In this document: positions 1 through 7,233 of the stretch, in pieces
Layout: each line of letters opens with the position of its first letter
Position numbering within the stretch: the first letter of the stretch is position 1
NCBI GenBank assembly: GCA_937926545.1
Contig: CALAZW010000091.1
Location: forward strand, 1 to 32,149
Length of the DNA stretch: 32,149 nt
Direction of reading: 5' to 3'
Source of the DNA: an uncultured Helcococcus sp.
GTDB lineage: Bacteria; Bacillota; Clostridia; Tissierellales; Peptoniphilaceae
Program-made: the position numbers and the translations under genes
Notes under the pieces: generated by a model
The model's input: the letters and a program-made list of their open reading frames with translations, nothing else
The model's database searches: none
Told to the model about the DNA's origin: nothing

Positions 1-345
1 ATGAGAGACCGGTAAAACATTGTATAGTATTTTACACAGGATTATGGACTTGACTTTTATGTCTCCACTATCACTCTTTACTATTTTTAGGGCTGTCAGG
101 TCTTCAACTATATAGTCAAATAAACTATCCTTATCAACTATTCTAAAATCATAGTCCTTTTTTCCCCATATATCTTCAGAAGTAATAAATAAAGCTAGAT
201 AATCATCCTGTTCAAAGATATCTCTTATTTTGTCTTTTACAACTGGGTAGCATTCTTTCCATACAATTACTAGTGGTTCAGCTGTGTGATATGTATCATC
301 CGCTATAGTATTTATCATCTCTCTTGAATCAAATAATACTGTCAT
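1..345 (-). CDS. Hypothetical protein, C-terminus cut by window edge
   Basis: An open frame of 115 codons runs from an ATG at 345 to the left end of the window with no stop, so the C-terminus lies outside. A ribosome site (AGAGGTG) sits 5-6 bases before the ATG, which supports the start. The protein begins MTVLFDSREM and is rich in acidic and aromatic residues, with no signal peptide, membrane segment or motif that I recognise. It has a normal coding look (no stops, good initiation site), so it is probably a real soluble protein, but I cannot assign a function. It lies downstream of the urdA-like gene on the same strand, separated by that gene's terminator, so it is probably a separate transcript. 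Confidence 0.65.
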   Translation of the reverse strand, partial: MTVLFDSREMINTIADDTYHTAEPLVIVWKECYPVVKDKIRDIFEQDDYLALFITSEDIWGKKDYDFRIVDKDSLFDYIVEDLTALKIVKSDSGDIKVKSIILCKILYNVLPVSH

Positions 346-422
346 AATAGCACCTCTATAATCTTTTACATATCTATTATCTTTGTATTATATATATACC
401 CAAAAAGACTTCAGTATAACAT

Positions 423-452
423 AAAAAAAGAAGATAGTCAATGACTACCTTC
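423..452 (-). terminator. Intrinsic terminator of the urdA-like gene
   Basis: On the minus strand a 10-bp stem with one mismatch (arms 430-439 and 443-452, loop of 3) is followed by a run of seven T. It begins 13 bases after the stop codon of the reductase gene. Confidence 0.8.
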
Positions 453-464
453 TTTGAATATTCA

Positions 465-2237
465 TTATTTTCCTGCTGCTGCATTTTCTCCAGCGATTAA
501 ACCGAACACTGTTATATCAGCGATTGCAACAGAACCTAATCTATTTTCACCGTGGATACCACCAGTAACTTCTCCTGCTGCATATAATCCTTTGATTACA
601 TTGCCTTCAGTGTCAATTACTCTTGCATCAGTATCTATTTTAACTCCACCCATAGTATGGTGAACTGCAGGTGATGCTTTAATGATGTAGAAAGGAGCCT
701 TATCAACTGTGAAACCTAATCTTCTTAAGTTAAAGTCTTTGTCTTCTCCAGCTTCTGACATTTCATTAAAGTGGTTAACTGTTTCTACTAAAGCTTTTTC
801 ATCAATTCCAAAATGTTTTGCTGCTTCTTCAATAGTATCAGCCTTAACCATTAAGCCTCTTTCCATTAAATCTTTAGCTTCATTTTCATGGTCCATCATG
901 CCTGATTCAACAGCTGATTTTTCATCCCAAATTTGGTAAGCAACTGAATCAGTTTGTGCTTTTATAGCCATAGAAATAGCTCTTCTTGTATCTAATTCTT
1001 CAACGAATCTTTTACCTTCTTTGTTTACTAATAAGGCACCAGCAGCTAATCTTGTATCTCCAGTGTAAAGTAATCTACCTGTTTCAACGTCACATACTGG
1101 GTATAATTGGATATGTTCCATACCAACAGTTGCTGCACCAACAGCTTCTGCCATTTTTATACCGTCTCCAGTAGATCCAACTGCGTTAGTTGAATGAATC
1201 TTATCATCAACTTCCTTATCATTTTCATAGCACATTTCAGCATTAGCACCGAAACCACCTGATGTTAAGATAACTGATTTAGCATTTACTACTAATTCAC
1301 CATCTTTTGTTTTAGCTTTAAGACCAGTTATTGTACCGTCTTTTGCTAATAATTCATAAGCTTCTGTATCAGTTAATATTTCTATACCTAAATCCTCAGC
1401 CTTTTTATTTAACTTTGTAATTAATTCGCTACCTGATTGTCCCTTTGGTATTAATGATCTTTTTACTGAGTGACCTCCGAAGAACATTAATTCATCAGTC
1501 CATTCAACGTTAGCTTCATCTCTTAACCATTCAGCTCCTGCTAAAGCATTATCTGCTAATACTTTAATAAGATCCTTATCGCCACCAGCTTTTTCAACGT
1601 CTTTTGCAAAGTCTTCCTTGCTGTCTTCTATGCCTTCTTTTTCTTGTAACCAGTTACCTGGTGCAGCATATTCAGCTCCTGATATTAAAGTGTTACCACC
1701 AACAACAGGCATTTTTTCCAAAACGATTACATCAGCGCCTTCTTCTTTAGCTTTTATTGCGGAAACAAGTCCAGCTCCACCAGCACCAACTACTACTACG
1801 TCTTTTTCAACTTCTTTAGTTTCGCCTGTTTTATCTTCTTCCTTGTCGTCTTCCTTATCTGCTGCCTTAGCAAAGTCTTCTACCTTAAGTCCGGCATTAG
1901 TTATTGCATCCTTAACAGCATCAATGAAAGCATTTGAAGTTACTGTAGCTGCAGCCACAGTATCAACATCAACAGTGTTATTAGCTATAACTTCTTCTGT
2001 TAGTTTTTCTATAGCCTTATCACCTATACCCGCTGATTCTTCACTTGATTTAACAGTGATTTTTTCAATCTTACTATTCTTGAATTCAACTTCAAGAACT
2101 ACATCTCCATTATGTCCTTTAGCTTTTCCTTCATATGTACCAGTCACGCCATTAGCTTCTTCAGTCTTGCCACCGCATGCTGAAAGCACCATTACTAAAG
2201 CCATTAAAATAGACATTAATTTAACACTTTTCTTCAT
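465..2237 (-). CDS. urdA: Flavin-linked lipoprotein reductase, probable urocanate reductase (UrdA/fumarate reductase family)
   Basis: 590 residues. Residues 1-20 are a lipoprotein signal peptide ending LSA with lipid-accepting Cys21, so the enzyme should be tethered outside the membrane. Residues about 33-115 are an FMN-binding domain with the flavin-accepting stretch DTVAAATVTS (Thr98 predicted to be flavinylated by ApbE). An acidic linker (about 120-145) leads to a FAD domain with VVVGAGGAGL at 148-157 and a C-terminal HGENRLGS (562-569). In fumarate reductases the IQxHPT motif carries a catalytic-site His. Here it reads IQLYP, with Tyr379, then Asp394, Arg418, His526 and Arg566. From memory this matches the Tyr/Asp signature of Shewanella UrdA, which reduces urocanate to imidazole propionate. 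Family membership is certain, the substrate is inferred. No cytochrome domain is present, so electrons probably arrive through the bound FMN. The ribosome site is TAAGGAGG at 2242-2249. The gene is monocistronic, and its codon choice resembles that of the ribosomal genes here. Confidence 0.75.
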   Translation of the reverse strand: MKKSVKLMSILMALVMVLSACGGKTEEANGVTGTYEGKAKGHNGDVVLEVEFKNSKIEKITVKSSEESAGIGDKAIEKLTEEVIANNTVDVDTVAAATVTSNAFIDAVKDAITNAGLKVEDFAKAADKEDDKEEDKTGETKEVEKDVVVVGAGGAGLVSAIKAKEEGADVIVLEKMPVVGGNTLISGAEYAAPGNWLQEKEGIEDSKEDFAKDVEKAGGDKDLIKVLADNALAGAEWLRDEANVEWTDELMFFGGHSVKRSLIPKGQSGSELITKLNKKAEDLGIEILTDTEAYELLAKDGTITGLKAKTKDGELVVNAKSVILTSGGFGANAEMCYENDKEVDDKIHSTNAVGSTGDGIKMAEAVGAATVGMEHIQLYPVCDVETGRLLYTGDTRLAAGALLVNKEGKRFVEELDTRRAISMAIKAQTDSVAYQIWDEKSAVESGMMDHENEAKDLMERGLMVKADTIEEAAKHFGIDEKALVETVNHFNEMSEAGEDKDFNLRRLGFTVDKAPFYIIKASPAVHHTMGGVKIDTDARVIDTEGNVIKGLYAAGEVTGGIHGENRLGSVAIADITVFGLIAGENAAAGK

Positions 2238-2247
2238 AACATCCTCC

Positions 2248-2345
2248 TTATTTATTGAACATTACTGATAGTAGCAAAAAATATAACAATCTTCAAGGTA
2301 TAAATCAAGTATTTTTATCCTCTTTTATACTTATTCAATAAATAA
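2248..2345. repeat. 12-bp perfect inverted repeat flanking the urdA promoter
   Basis: TTATTTATTGAA at 2248-2259 is repeated as its exact reverse complement at 2334-2345, 74 bases apart. A second related pair lies at 2261-2268 (ATTACTGA) and 2363-2370 (TCAGTAAT). The two pairs are not concentric, so this is not one long palindrome but repeated copies of a TTCARTAA-like motif in both orientations. The left arm directly abuts the ribosome site of urdA, and the arms bracket the predicted promoter at 2280-2308. Confidence 0.6.
2280..2308 (-). promoter_or_regulatory. Predicted urdA promoter
   Basis: On the minus strand TTGATT (2303-2308) and TATATT (2280-2285) are separated by exactly 17 bases. 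The predicted start is near 2273, giving a leader of about 35 bases before the urdA ATG. Confidence 0.45.
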
Positions 2346-2459
2346 CTTTTTAGCCGAACTATTCAGTAATATTTTGTAATTTTATCATTTTATAAGGAAA
2401 ATTATTTCAAGATAAATGTTACATTATTTACACATATATCTGGTAAATCTATGACACAT

Positions 2460-2487
2460 AAAAAGAAGGACAAGCCTCTGCTTGCCC
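2460..2487 (-). terminator. Intrinsic terminator of the natAB-like operon
   Basis: A stem with arms 2468-2475 and 2480-2487 (one mismatch, loop of 4) is followed on the minus strand by TTCTTTTT. It lies just after the permease stop codon. Confidence 0.75.
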
Positions 2488-2492
2488 CATTT

Positions 2493-3737
2493 CTATTTTT
2501 TAAACAATACTTTTTTAATTGCCTTGATAAAGCTCATCTTATTACCATAGTTTAAGGTGCCCATTCTATAAATTTTAATCGCCAATCTGGCCATTAAAAG
2601 AGTAGTCAAGGCCAAAATTCCCAATCCTAGTAGAACTTCTCCACCTGCCACACTAGTAAGTGCATATCTAACAAACATGGCCATAGGAGATGAAAAAGGA
2701 AATAGTGAAGCTATCCTCATCATATTAGAAGCAGGCATATTCATTCCTGTATTAGTAATTAAAAAGGCTATTACTATAAGGAAGGTTATAGGGCCTACAG
2801 CTCCTGATACCTCTTCCACCTTATTAACAAGGGCTCCAACAGATGCAAATAAAAAGTAATAAAGGATTGTACCTAAAATCCCATATGATAAATAAACCGC
2901 AACTTGAGATATATTTATATTGTCTACTAAAAGACTTATAAGTCCACTTGGATAGTAGGCCTTATTTATGCTAAAGCCTAGATAGGCAACTAGAATCATC
3001 AAGATAATGTTTCCTATACTCACCAAGGAATTAGCTAGAACCTTACCCCAGATCAAAGAATCAGGGCTGGTATTAGTTATTAATAGCTCCATGGTTCTAT
3101 CATTTTTTTCCCTTGCTACGGATGTTGCCACATTGGACCCATAAAATATTATTAGAAAATATATGATCATAAGCCCTGCAAAGGCCATGATATAACCTGA
3201 TAAACCATCCTTGCCAAACTTTTCATACTCTTTGGTCATGGAAATACCCTCATATTCTTCTAATTTTTCCATGCCTATTTTATTTTCCTTGGCAAAGGCC
3301 TCTTTTCTCAACATATTCATTTCATTTTCCACAAGAAAAGAGATATCTTCAGTTGATAAATCATTTGTAAAGACTTTCATAGCTTCTAAAGATTCCAAAT
3401 AAAGACCAAATCTTATGGATTCATCCTCTACCTTAGCCTTTAATTCTTCTAAACTATCATAGACAGTAAATTTATCCATAAAAGAAAAATCCTTAACAGA
3501 CAAGCTTTTATCTAGATAAATACCATAGTCTTCCTTAGGCCAATCCACCTCTTCTATTAGTTCTTCTTCGCCCTGTGGAATAATAGCCTCTATTTCCTCG
3601 CTATCTGCCCCCATAAATCTAGGTGCAAAGGTCAAGGCCAAGATAACCAATAAAATTATTGCTGTTGCCACCTTGAAACTCTTGGAATTTAGAATATTTT
3701 TTAATTCAAAATTAAATATTATCTTAAAGTTTCTCAT
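2493..3737 (-). CDS. ABC-2 type exporter permease, NatB/YhaP-like
   Basis: 414 residues. One hydrophobic helix near residues 21-42 is followed by an extracytoplasmic domain of about 135 residues rich in Glu and Asp (45-178). After this comes a block of five or so membrane helices starting at about 179 and continuing to about 390, ending in a short basic tail. This layout (one helix, large outer domain, helix block) is that of the ABC-2 membrane family exemplified by NatB of Bacillus subtilis. The cytoplasmic segment AREKNDRTMELLITNT after the second helix is the typical conserved stretch of these permeases. The start overlaps the ATPase gene by four bases (ATGA), and its ribosome site AGGAGG lies inside that gene, so the two proteins are made together and form one transporter. 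The substrate (sodium, peptide, drug or lipid) cannot be read from the sequence. Confidence 0.85.
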   Translation of the reverse strand: MRNFKIIFNFELKNILNSKSFKVATAIILLVILALTFAPRFMGADSEEIEAIIPQGEEELIEEVDWPKEDYGIYLDKSLSVKDFSFMDKFTVYDSLEELKAKVEDESIRFGLYLESLEAMKVFTNDLSTEDISFLVENEMNMLRKEAFAKENKIGMEKLEEYEGISMTKEYEKFGKDGLSGYIMAFAGLMIIYFLIIFYGSNVATSVAREKNDRTMELLITNTSPDSLIWGKVLANSLVSIGNIILMILVAYLGFSINKAYYPSGLISLLVDNINISQVAVYLSYGILGTILYYFLFASVGALVNKVEEVSGAVGPITFLIVIAFLITNTGMNMPASNMMRIASLFPFSSPMAMFVRYALTSVAGGEVLLGLGILALTTLLMARLAIKIYRMGTLNYGNKMSFIKAIKKVLFKK

Positions 3738-4642
3738 CTTTCCTCCTCATATAATCTGTCTTCCATTACAAATATTTCCTCTAGAGAAGGTTCATAACTG
3801 GAAAATAATTCTATGGTCATATCTTCCCCTATTAAATAGGCCAGTAAATCGTTGGCTGGTCTATTATCAAGGTCAACTATAAAGGAACTTTTATCTTCAC
3901 TATATTTAAGCCAGGACAAGCTTTCTATCTTGGATAAAAATATCTCCCTTTCCTTAACCCTAACCCTGTACTTGTTTTTTCCATAATCTTTTTTTATTTT
4001 ATCTAGATTTCCACTTAAGATAATTTCCCCATTTTTTATTAGGGATATATCATCACAAAACTCTTCCACATAGCCCATTTGATGGGATGAAAAAATAACC
4101 AACTTACCAGCTTCTATAAAATCATGAATAAGATTTTTAAGAACTTGAGAGTTGACAGGGTCTAAACCACTGAAGGGTTCATCCAAAATTAAAATATCTG
4201 GATTATCTATAATTGCCTGTATAATTTGTACTTTTTGTTGATTTCCCTTGGACAAAGTATCCATATTATCCCTAGCCCTATCTTCCAAATCCATATAGGC
4301 CAACCATTTTAAGGCTGATTCCTTGGCAGTTTTCTTGTCCATCCCCTTTAGTTGTCCAAAATAAGCAAGCTGATCTAGGATTTTAATCTTTCCATACATG
4401 CCTCTTTCTTCTGGCAGGTAGCCCACTTTTTGATTTTTCCTAACAAACTCCTTACCATCTAATAAAATTTGACCGTTGTCTGCTTCAAACACATTCATTA
4501 GAGTTCTAATAGTTGTCGTTTTTCCAGCGCCATTTCTTCCTAGAAATCCCATGGCTCTATTTGATACTACCTTGAAAGAAACATCTTTTAGTATATGTTT
4601 TCCATCAAAGCTTTTATTGATATTCTTTACTTCTAATATCAT
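3734..4642 (-). CDS. ABC exporter ATP-binding protein, NatA-like
   Basis: 302 residues. Walker A is GRNGAGKTT at 35-43, the ABC signature is LSKGNQQ at about 130-136 (LSKGN in place of LSGGQ), Walker B is LILDEP at about 151-156, and the switch histidine is near 187 in SSHQM. A C-terminal extension of about 80 residues after the nucleotide-binding core (residues 220-302) matches the accessory domain seen in NatA-type exporters. The LSKGN signature is usual for this subfamily and should be functional. It is the first gene of a two-gene operon with the permease. The ribosome site AAGGAGG precedes the ATG. A promoter is predicted at 4697-4725, back to back with the start region of the plus-strand hydrolase gene. 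Confidence 0.9.
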   Translation of the reverse strand: MILEVKNINKSFDGKHILKDVSFKVVSNRAMGFLGRNGAGKTTTIRTLMNVFEADNGQILLDGKEFVRKNQKVGYLPEERGMYGKIKILDQLAYFGQLKGMDKKTAKESALKWLAYMDLEDRARDNMDTLSKGNQQKVQIIQAIIDNPDILILDEPFSGLDPVNSQVLKNLIHDFIEAGKLVIFSSHQMGYVEEFCDDISLIKNGEIILSGNLDKIKKDYGKNKYRVRVKEREIFLSKIESLSWLKYSEDKSSFIVDLDNRPANDLLAYLIGEDMTIELFSSYEPSLEEIFVMEDRLYEEER

Positions 4643-4696
4643 AATACCTCCTTATGGGTAAGCTATGACTATTTTTGAAAATAACCATTCTTGTTC

Positions 4697-4725
4697 AGTA
4701 TATAATAATTATTTTACATTTACAA
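4697..4725 (-). promoter_or_regulatory. Predicted natAB promoter
   Basis: On the minus strand TTGTAA (4720-4725) and TATACT (4697-4702) are spaced by 17 bases. The region 4675-4735 is very AT-rich and must also hold the plus-strand promoter of the MBL-fold gene. Several TATAAT-like words occur there, but none has a well-placed -35 partner, so the plus promoter is not assigned. Confidence 0.5.
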
Positions 4726-4754
4726 TATGATAAAATATAGAAAAGGAGAAAAAT

Positions 4755-5744
4755 ATGACAAGTACAATAAAAAAAGTATATAAGAATATTTATCAAGTGG
4801 AGGTAAGACTTCCCGATAGCCCCCTTAAGATTCTTAATTCCTATGTTATTAAGGACGGAAAAAAAGGACTTATAATTGATAGCGGTTTCAATAGAGAGGA
4901 AAGTAAAATCGATTTTTTATCAGCCCTAGATAGTTTAGATATAGATTTGGACCAATCCTTTCTAGTCTTAACCCACCTTCATTCAGACCACGTTGGTCTA
5001 GCCCATCTTTTCCAAGATAAAGATAGGCCTATCTACGCCAGTCCTCTTGATGGACATATGATTAATTTTTATACAAAAAAAGAAAATTGGCAAGATATTC
5101 TAGACCAGAGAAAATTATTTGGTATGGACGAAAATGAAGTCAAGCTGGAAAACCATCCTGGCTATGTTTTTGGCCTAAAAAAAGCCATCGATTTTATAGT
5201 TCTTAAAGATGGAGAAAAAATTACTTTTGGAGACTATGAATTTGACATTCTTATCTTACCAGGCCATACACCTGGACACCTGGCCCTTTATGATCCTAAA
5301 GAAAAAATCTTCTTTGGTGGAGACTTGGTCCTAGACCCCATAACTCCCAATATAACCTTCTGGGGATTTGAATATGGAGACATGTTGGCCCACTATCTGG
5401 ATAGCTTAGACAAGATACATGATTTGGATATAAGATATATCTTTCCAGCCCACAGAAAAATCATTGATAATCCCAAGGAAAGAACTAGGGAGATTCAAGA
5501 CCACCACAAAAGAAGAAATTTGGAAATTTTAGCCGCCTTAGGTGAGGAGTCCTTAACAGTAGAAGAAATATCTTCAAAAATTTCCTGGAGGATAAAAGAA
5601 AATAACTATTATAATTTTCCACCATCTCAAAAGTGGTTTGCCACAGGTGAGACCATGGCCCATCTGGACTACTTGACCAAAGAAGGTTTAGTTGAGCAAG
5701 ACAAAATAAATCTTTGTCTCTACTTTAAAAAGACAAAAAAATAG
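4755..5744 (+). CDS. MBL-fold metallo-hydrolase with winged-helix-like tail
   Basis: 329 residues. The metallo-beta-lactamase signature THLHSDH lies at 73-79 (His74, His76, Asp78, His79). Further metal ligands are His171 in LPGHTPGH, Asp190 in FGGD and His233 in PAH, so the full two-metal site of this fold is present. The last ~80 residues look like a small winged-helix domain, as in the LACTB2/glyoxalase II-like branch, where the domain may help bind substrate. No signal peptide is seen, so it is cytoplasmic. The substrate is unknown: an RNase-like, thioester or lactone role are all possible, and it is unlikely to be an antibiotic resistance lactamase. It is one of only two plus-strand genes and stands alone. 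AAAGGAG six bases before the ATG supports the start. Confidence 0.85.
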   Translation: MTSTIKKVYKNIYQVEVRLPDSPLKILNSYVIKDGKKGLIIDSGFNREESKIDFLSALDSLDIDLDQSFLVLTHLHSDHVGLAHLFQDKDRPIYASPLDGHMINFYTKKENWQDILDQRKLFGMDENEVKLENHPGYVFGLKKAIDFIVLKDGEKITFGDYEFDILILPGHTPGHLALYDPKEKIFFGGDLVLDPITPNITFWGFEYGDMLAHYLDSLDKIHDLDIRYIFPAHRKIIDNPKERTREIQDHHKRRNLEILAALGEESLTVEEISSKISWRIKENNYYNFPPSQKWFATGETMAHLDYLTKEGLVEQDKINLCLYFKKTKK

Positions 5745-5764
5745 AAGACTTTGCAGTCTTCTAT
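5735..5764 (-). terminator. Hairpin over the MBL gene stop codon, U-tract on the minus strand
   Basis: A perfect 10-bp stem (5741-5750 with 5755-5764, loop TTGC) includes the stop codon of the hydrolase gene. The seven-A run at 5735-5741 becomes a U-tract only in minus-strand RNA. On plus the hairpin is followed by TGGATC, a poor U-tract. It therefore looks like the terminator for leftward transcripts (from the ADP-ribosylglycohydrolase gene about 280 bases away), and it may act only weakly on the hydrolase transcript. Confidence 0.65.
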
Positions 5765-6045
5765 TGGATCATATGATATAAAATATGTATATACTCAATT
5801 GTATGTCAACTACAATCAATTTCTCGCAATATTTACTCTTTACTGAACATAACTTATAACTTTTCGAAATCAAATGCGTTGTAGTATTATTAGGATGGAA
5901 GGAGAATACTTATAGTATCTAACTTACATCATATAATCCTGTATCGTGGCCTTTTATGTAAACAATATGTACGACTCATACGATACATTCATATTATATA
6001 CTAAGTAAAAATAAAAATCTAGTATTGTCAAAAGATTAACTTACC
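5765..6045. other. AT-rich gap without a gene
   Basis: No reading frame of credible length or initiation is seen on either strand. It contains an ATTGTA/TACAAT inverted pair around 5799-5817 and a 7-bp inverted pair GTATCGT (5941-5947) / ACGATAC (5980-5986). On the minus strand a good TTGACA word near 5803-5808 has a poor -10 (TATTTT, spacing 18). A ribosome-site-like GGAAGGAG (about 5896-5903) is followed by no usable frame. I cannot assign a function. It could be decayed coding sequence or hold a small RNA. Confidence 0.5.
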
Positions 6046-7149
6046 CTAACTTCCATAGTTGGCTAAGAGATATTTCATAACCCATTTTACATCATAATAG
6101 TCTTCTAAAGGATATCTCTTATACATATCTTCTGCCAAATCAAAAATTATGTCATAGCCTTCCAACTTGGCTATATCAAATCCCATAAATACCTTCCTAA
6201 TTCCCAGATGGGCTCCCAAGATATTTCCTGTTATAGCACCTGTAGAGTCACTATCTCCATCGTGGTTTACTGCTGCTACCAGGGCTTTTTTAAAATCACC
6301 TTCATATCTTAAACTACAATAAAGAGATATGGCCAAGGTTTCTTCTGCAACCCAGCCCTGTCCTAGTTTTCTTATGTTTTCCAAATCTGAACCTTCTTCT
6401 CCAGCAAGTTCTATGGCCTTAACTATCAATTCCTCAAAGTAATCTATATGGGGACTGGAAGAAAAGTAGTCCACTGTTAAGTCTAGGCTTTCCCTTACAA
6501 CCTCTTCCAAGCCCTTATCGTCTTTAACTAGTTTATTAATAATTAGACTAAACATGGCTGATGGAATAAAGGCTAGATCATGGCCATGGGTTAAGAGACT
6601 AATATCTCTTGATAAGTCCATCAAAGCCCTATCTAAATCAGAAAAATCGTCTTCTCTTAAAAACAAACCTACTGGGGCCATTCTCATTATGGTTCCACAC
6701 CCCTTACTGTCATTAATCCTCTCGTCCAAACTTCCACCCAAAGGATTATTTTGTAGGGATGTCATAATAGTTCTTCCCGGATGCCTTGGCTCTATTAGAT
6801 GATCATAATTACACAAGAAATAATCACTTTCAAAACCTTCCATTAAAAGTCCTACCTGTCCTCTGTGCCAATCCTTATAGGCCCCATAAACATGGCCTAG
6901 GTAATCAACTTCCTCTTTTCTTAAGCTGGCGTTGGTATGGGCCAGTAAAAGTCCATTGGCCGTAAATAGGGTCATTTGCGTATCATCAGAAATTATAGCC
7001 TTACCATCAAACAGTCTGAAGTTTCTAATACCTCCTGGCCCATAAATATTTACTATTTCTTCATAACTATAAAATTCTACGGCATAGCCCAAGCTATCTC
7101 CTACCGCTCCTCCTATTAAGGAGCCTTGTATTTTTTCTAAAGTTTTCAT
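6046..7149 (-). CDS. ADP-ribosylglycohydrolase family protein (DraG/ARH-like)
   Basis: 367 residues. The N-terminus has the family opening GSLIGGAVGDSLGYAVEF (9-26). The metal-binding SDDTQM (54-59) and the C-terminal HDGDSDSTGAITGN (296-309) supply the acidic residues that hold the two magnesium ions in this all-helical fold. GCGTIMRMAP at about 150-159 is also typical. Such enzymes remove ADP-ribose from proteins, free adducts or nucleic acids. No ADP-ribosyltransferase partner or nitrogenase gene is in the window, so a DraG role in nitrogen fixation is unlikely and the target is unknown. At 367 residues it is somewhat long for the family. AGGGGGTAAT before the ATG is a strong ribosome site. 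It is expressed alone, with a possible terminator about 280 bases downstream. Confidence 0.88.
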   Translation of the reverse strand: MKTLEKIQGSLIGGAVGDSLGYAVEFYSYEEIVNIYGPGGIRNFRLFDGKAIISDDTQMTLFTANGLLLAHTNASLRKEEVDYLGHVYGAYKDWHRGQVGLLMEGFESDYFLCNYDHLIEPRHPGRTIMTSLQNNPLGGSLDERINDSKGCGTIMRMAPVGLFLREDDFSDLDRALMDLSRDISLLTHGHDLAFIPSAMFSLIINKLVKDDKGLEEVVRESLDLTVDYFSSSPHIDYFEELIVKAIELAGEEGSDLENIRKLGQGWVAEETLAISLYCSLRYEGDFKKALVAAVNHDGDSDSTGAITGNILGAHLGIRKVFMGFDIAKLEGYDIIFDLAEDMYKRYPLEDYYDVKWVMKYLLANYGS

Positions 7150-7211
7150 ATTACCCCCTAAACATATCTACTAGCTTTCTATATCTATCTTACTACAAAA
7201 ACATTTAAAAT

Positions 7212-7233
7212 AAAAAAGGCTGTCAACCAGCCT
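7212..7233 (-). terminator. Intrinsic terminator after the lipoprotein gene
   Basis: A 6-bp GC-rich stem (7217-7222 with 7228-7233, loop of 5) is followed by a T-run on the minus strand. The arm overlaps the lipoprotein stop codon. Confidence 0.75.

Noticed and set aside
465..2237. Plain fumarate reductase as the specific function
   Set aside because: The fumarate-binding His of IQxHP is Tyr here, so urocanate or another substrate is more likely, though family membership alone does not exclude fumarate.
1618..2268. 216-residue plus-strand frame opposite urdA
   Set aside because: It is Ser/Ala/Thr/Pro-rich, has no ribosome site and mirrors the codon bias of the urdA gene on the other strand. 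It is a shadow frame.
2493..4642. Antibiotic or bacteriocin self-protection system
   Set aside because: NatAB-like pairs are common, and no biosynthesis, peptide or two-component regulator gene is nearby. Substrate cannot be claimed.
4755..5744. Beta-lactam resistance enzyme
   Set aside because: The fold is shared by many enzymes. There is no signal peptide, and the winged-helix-like tail points to the LACTB2/glyoxalase-like branch.
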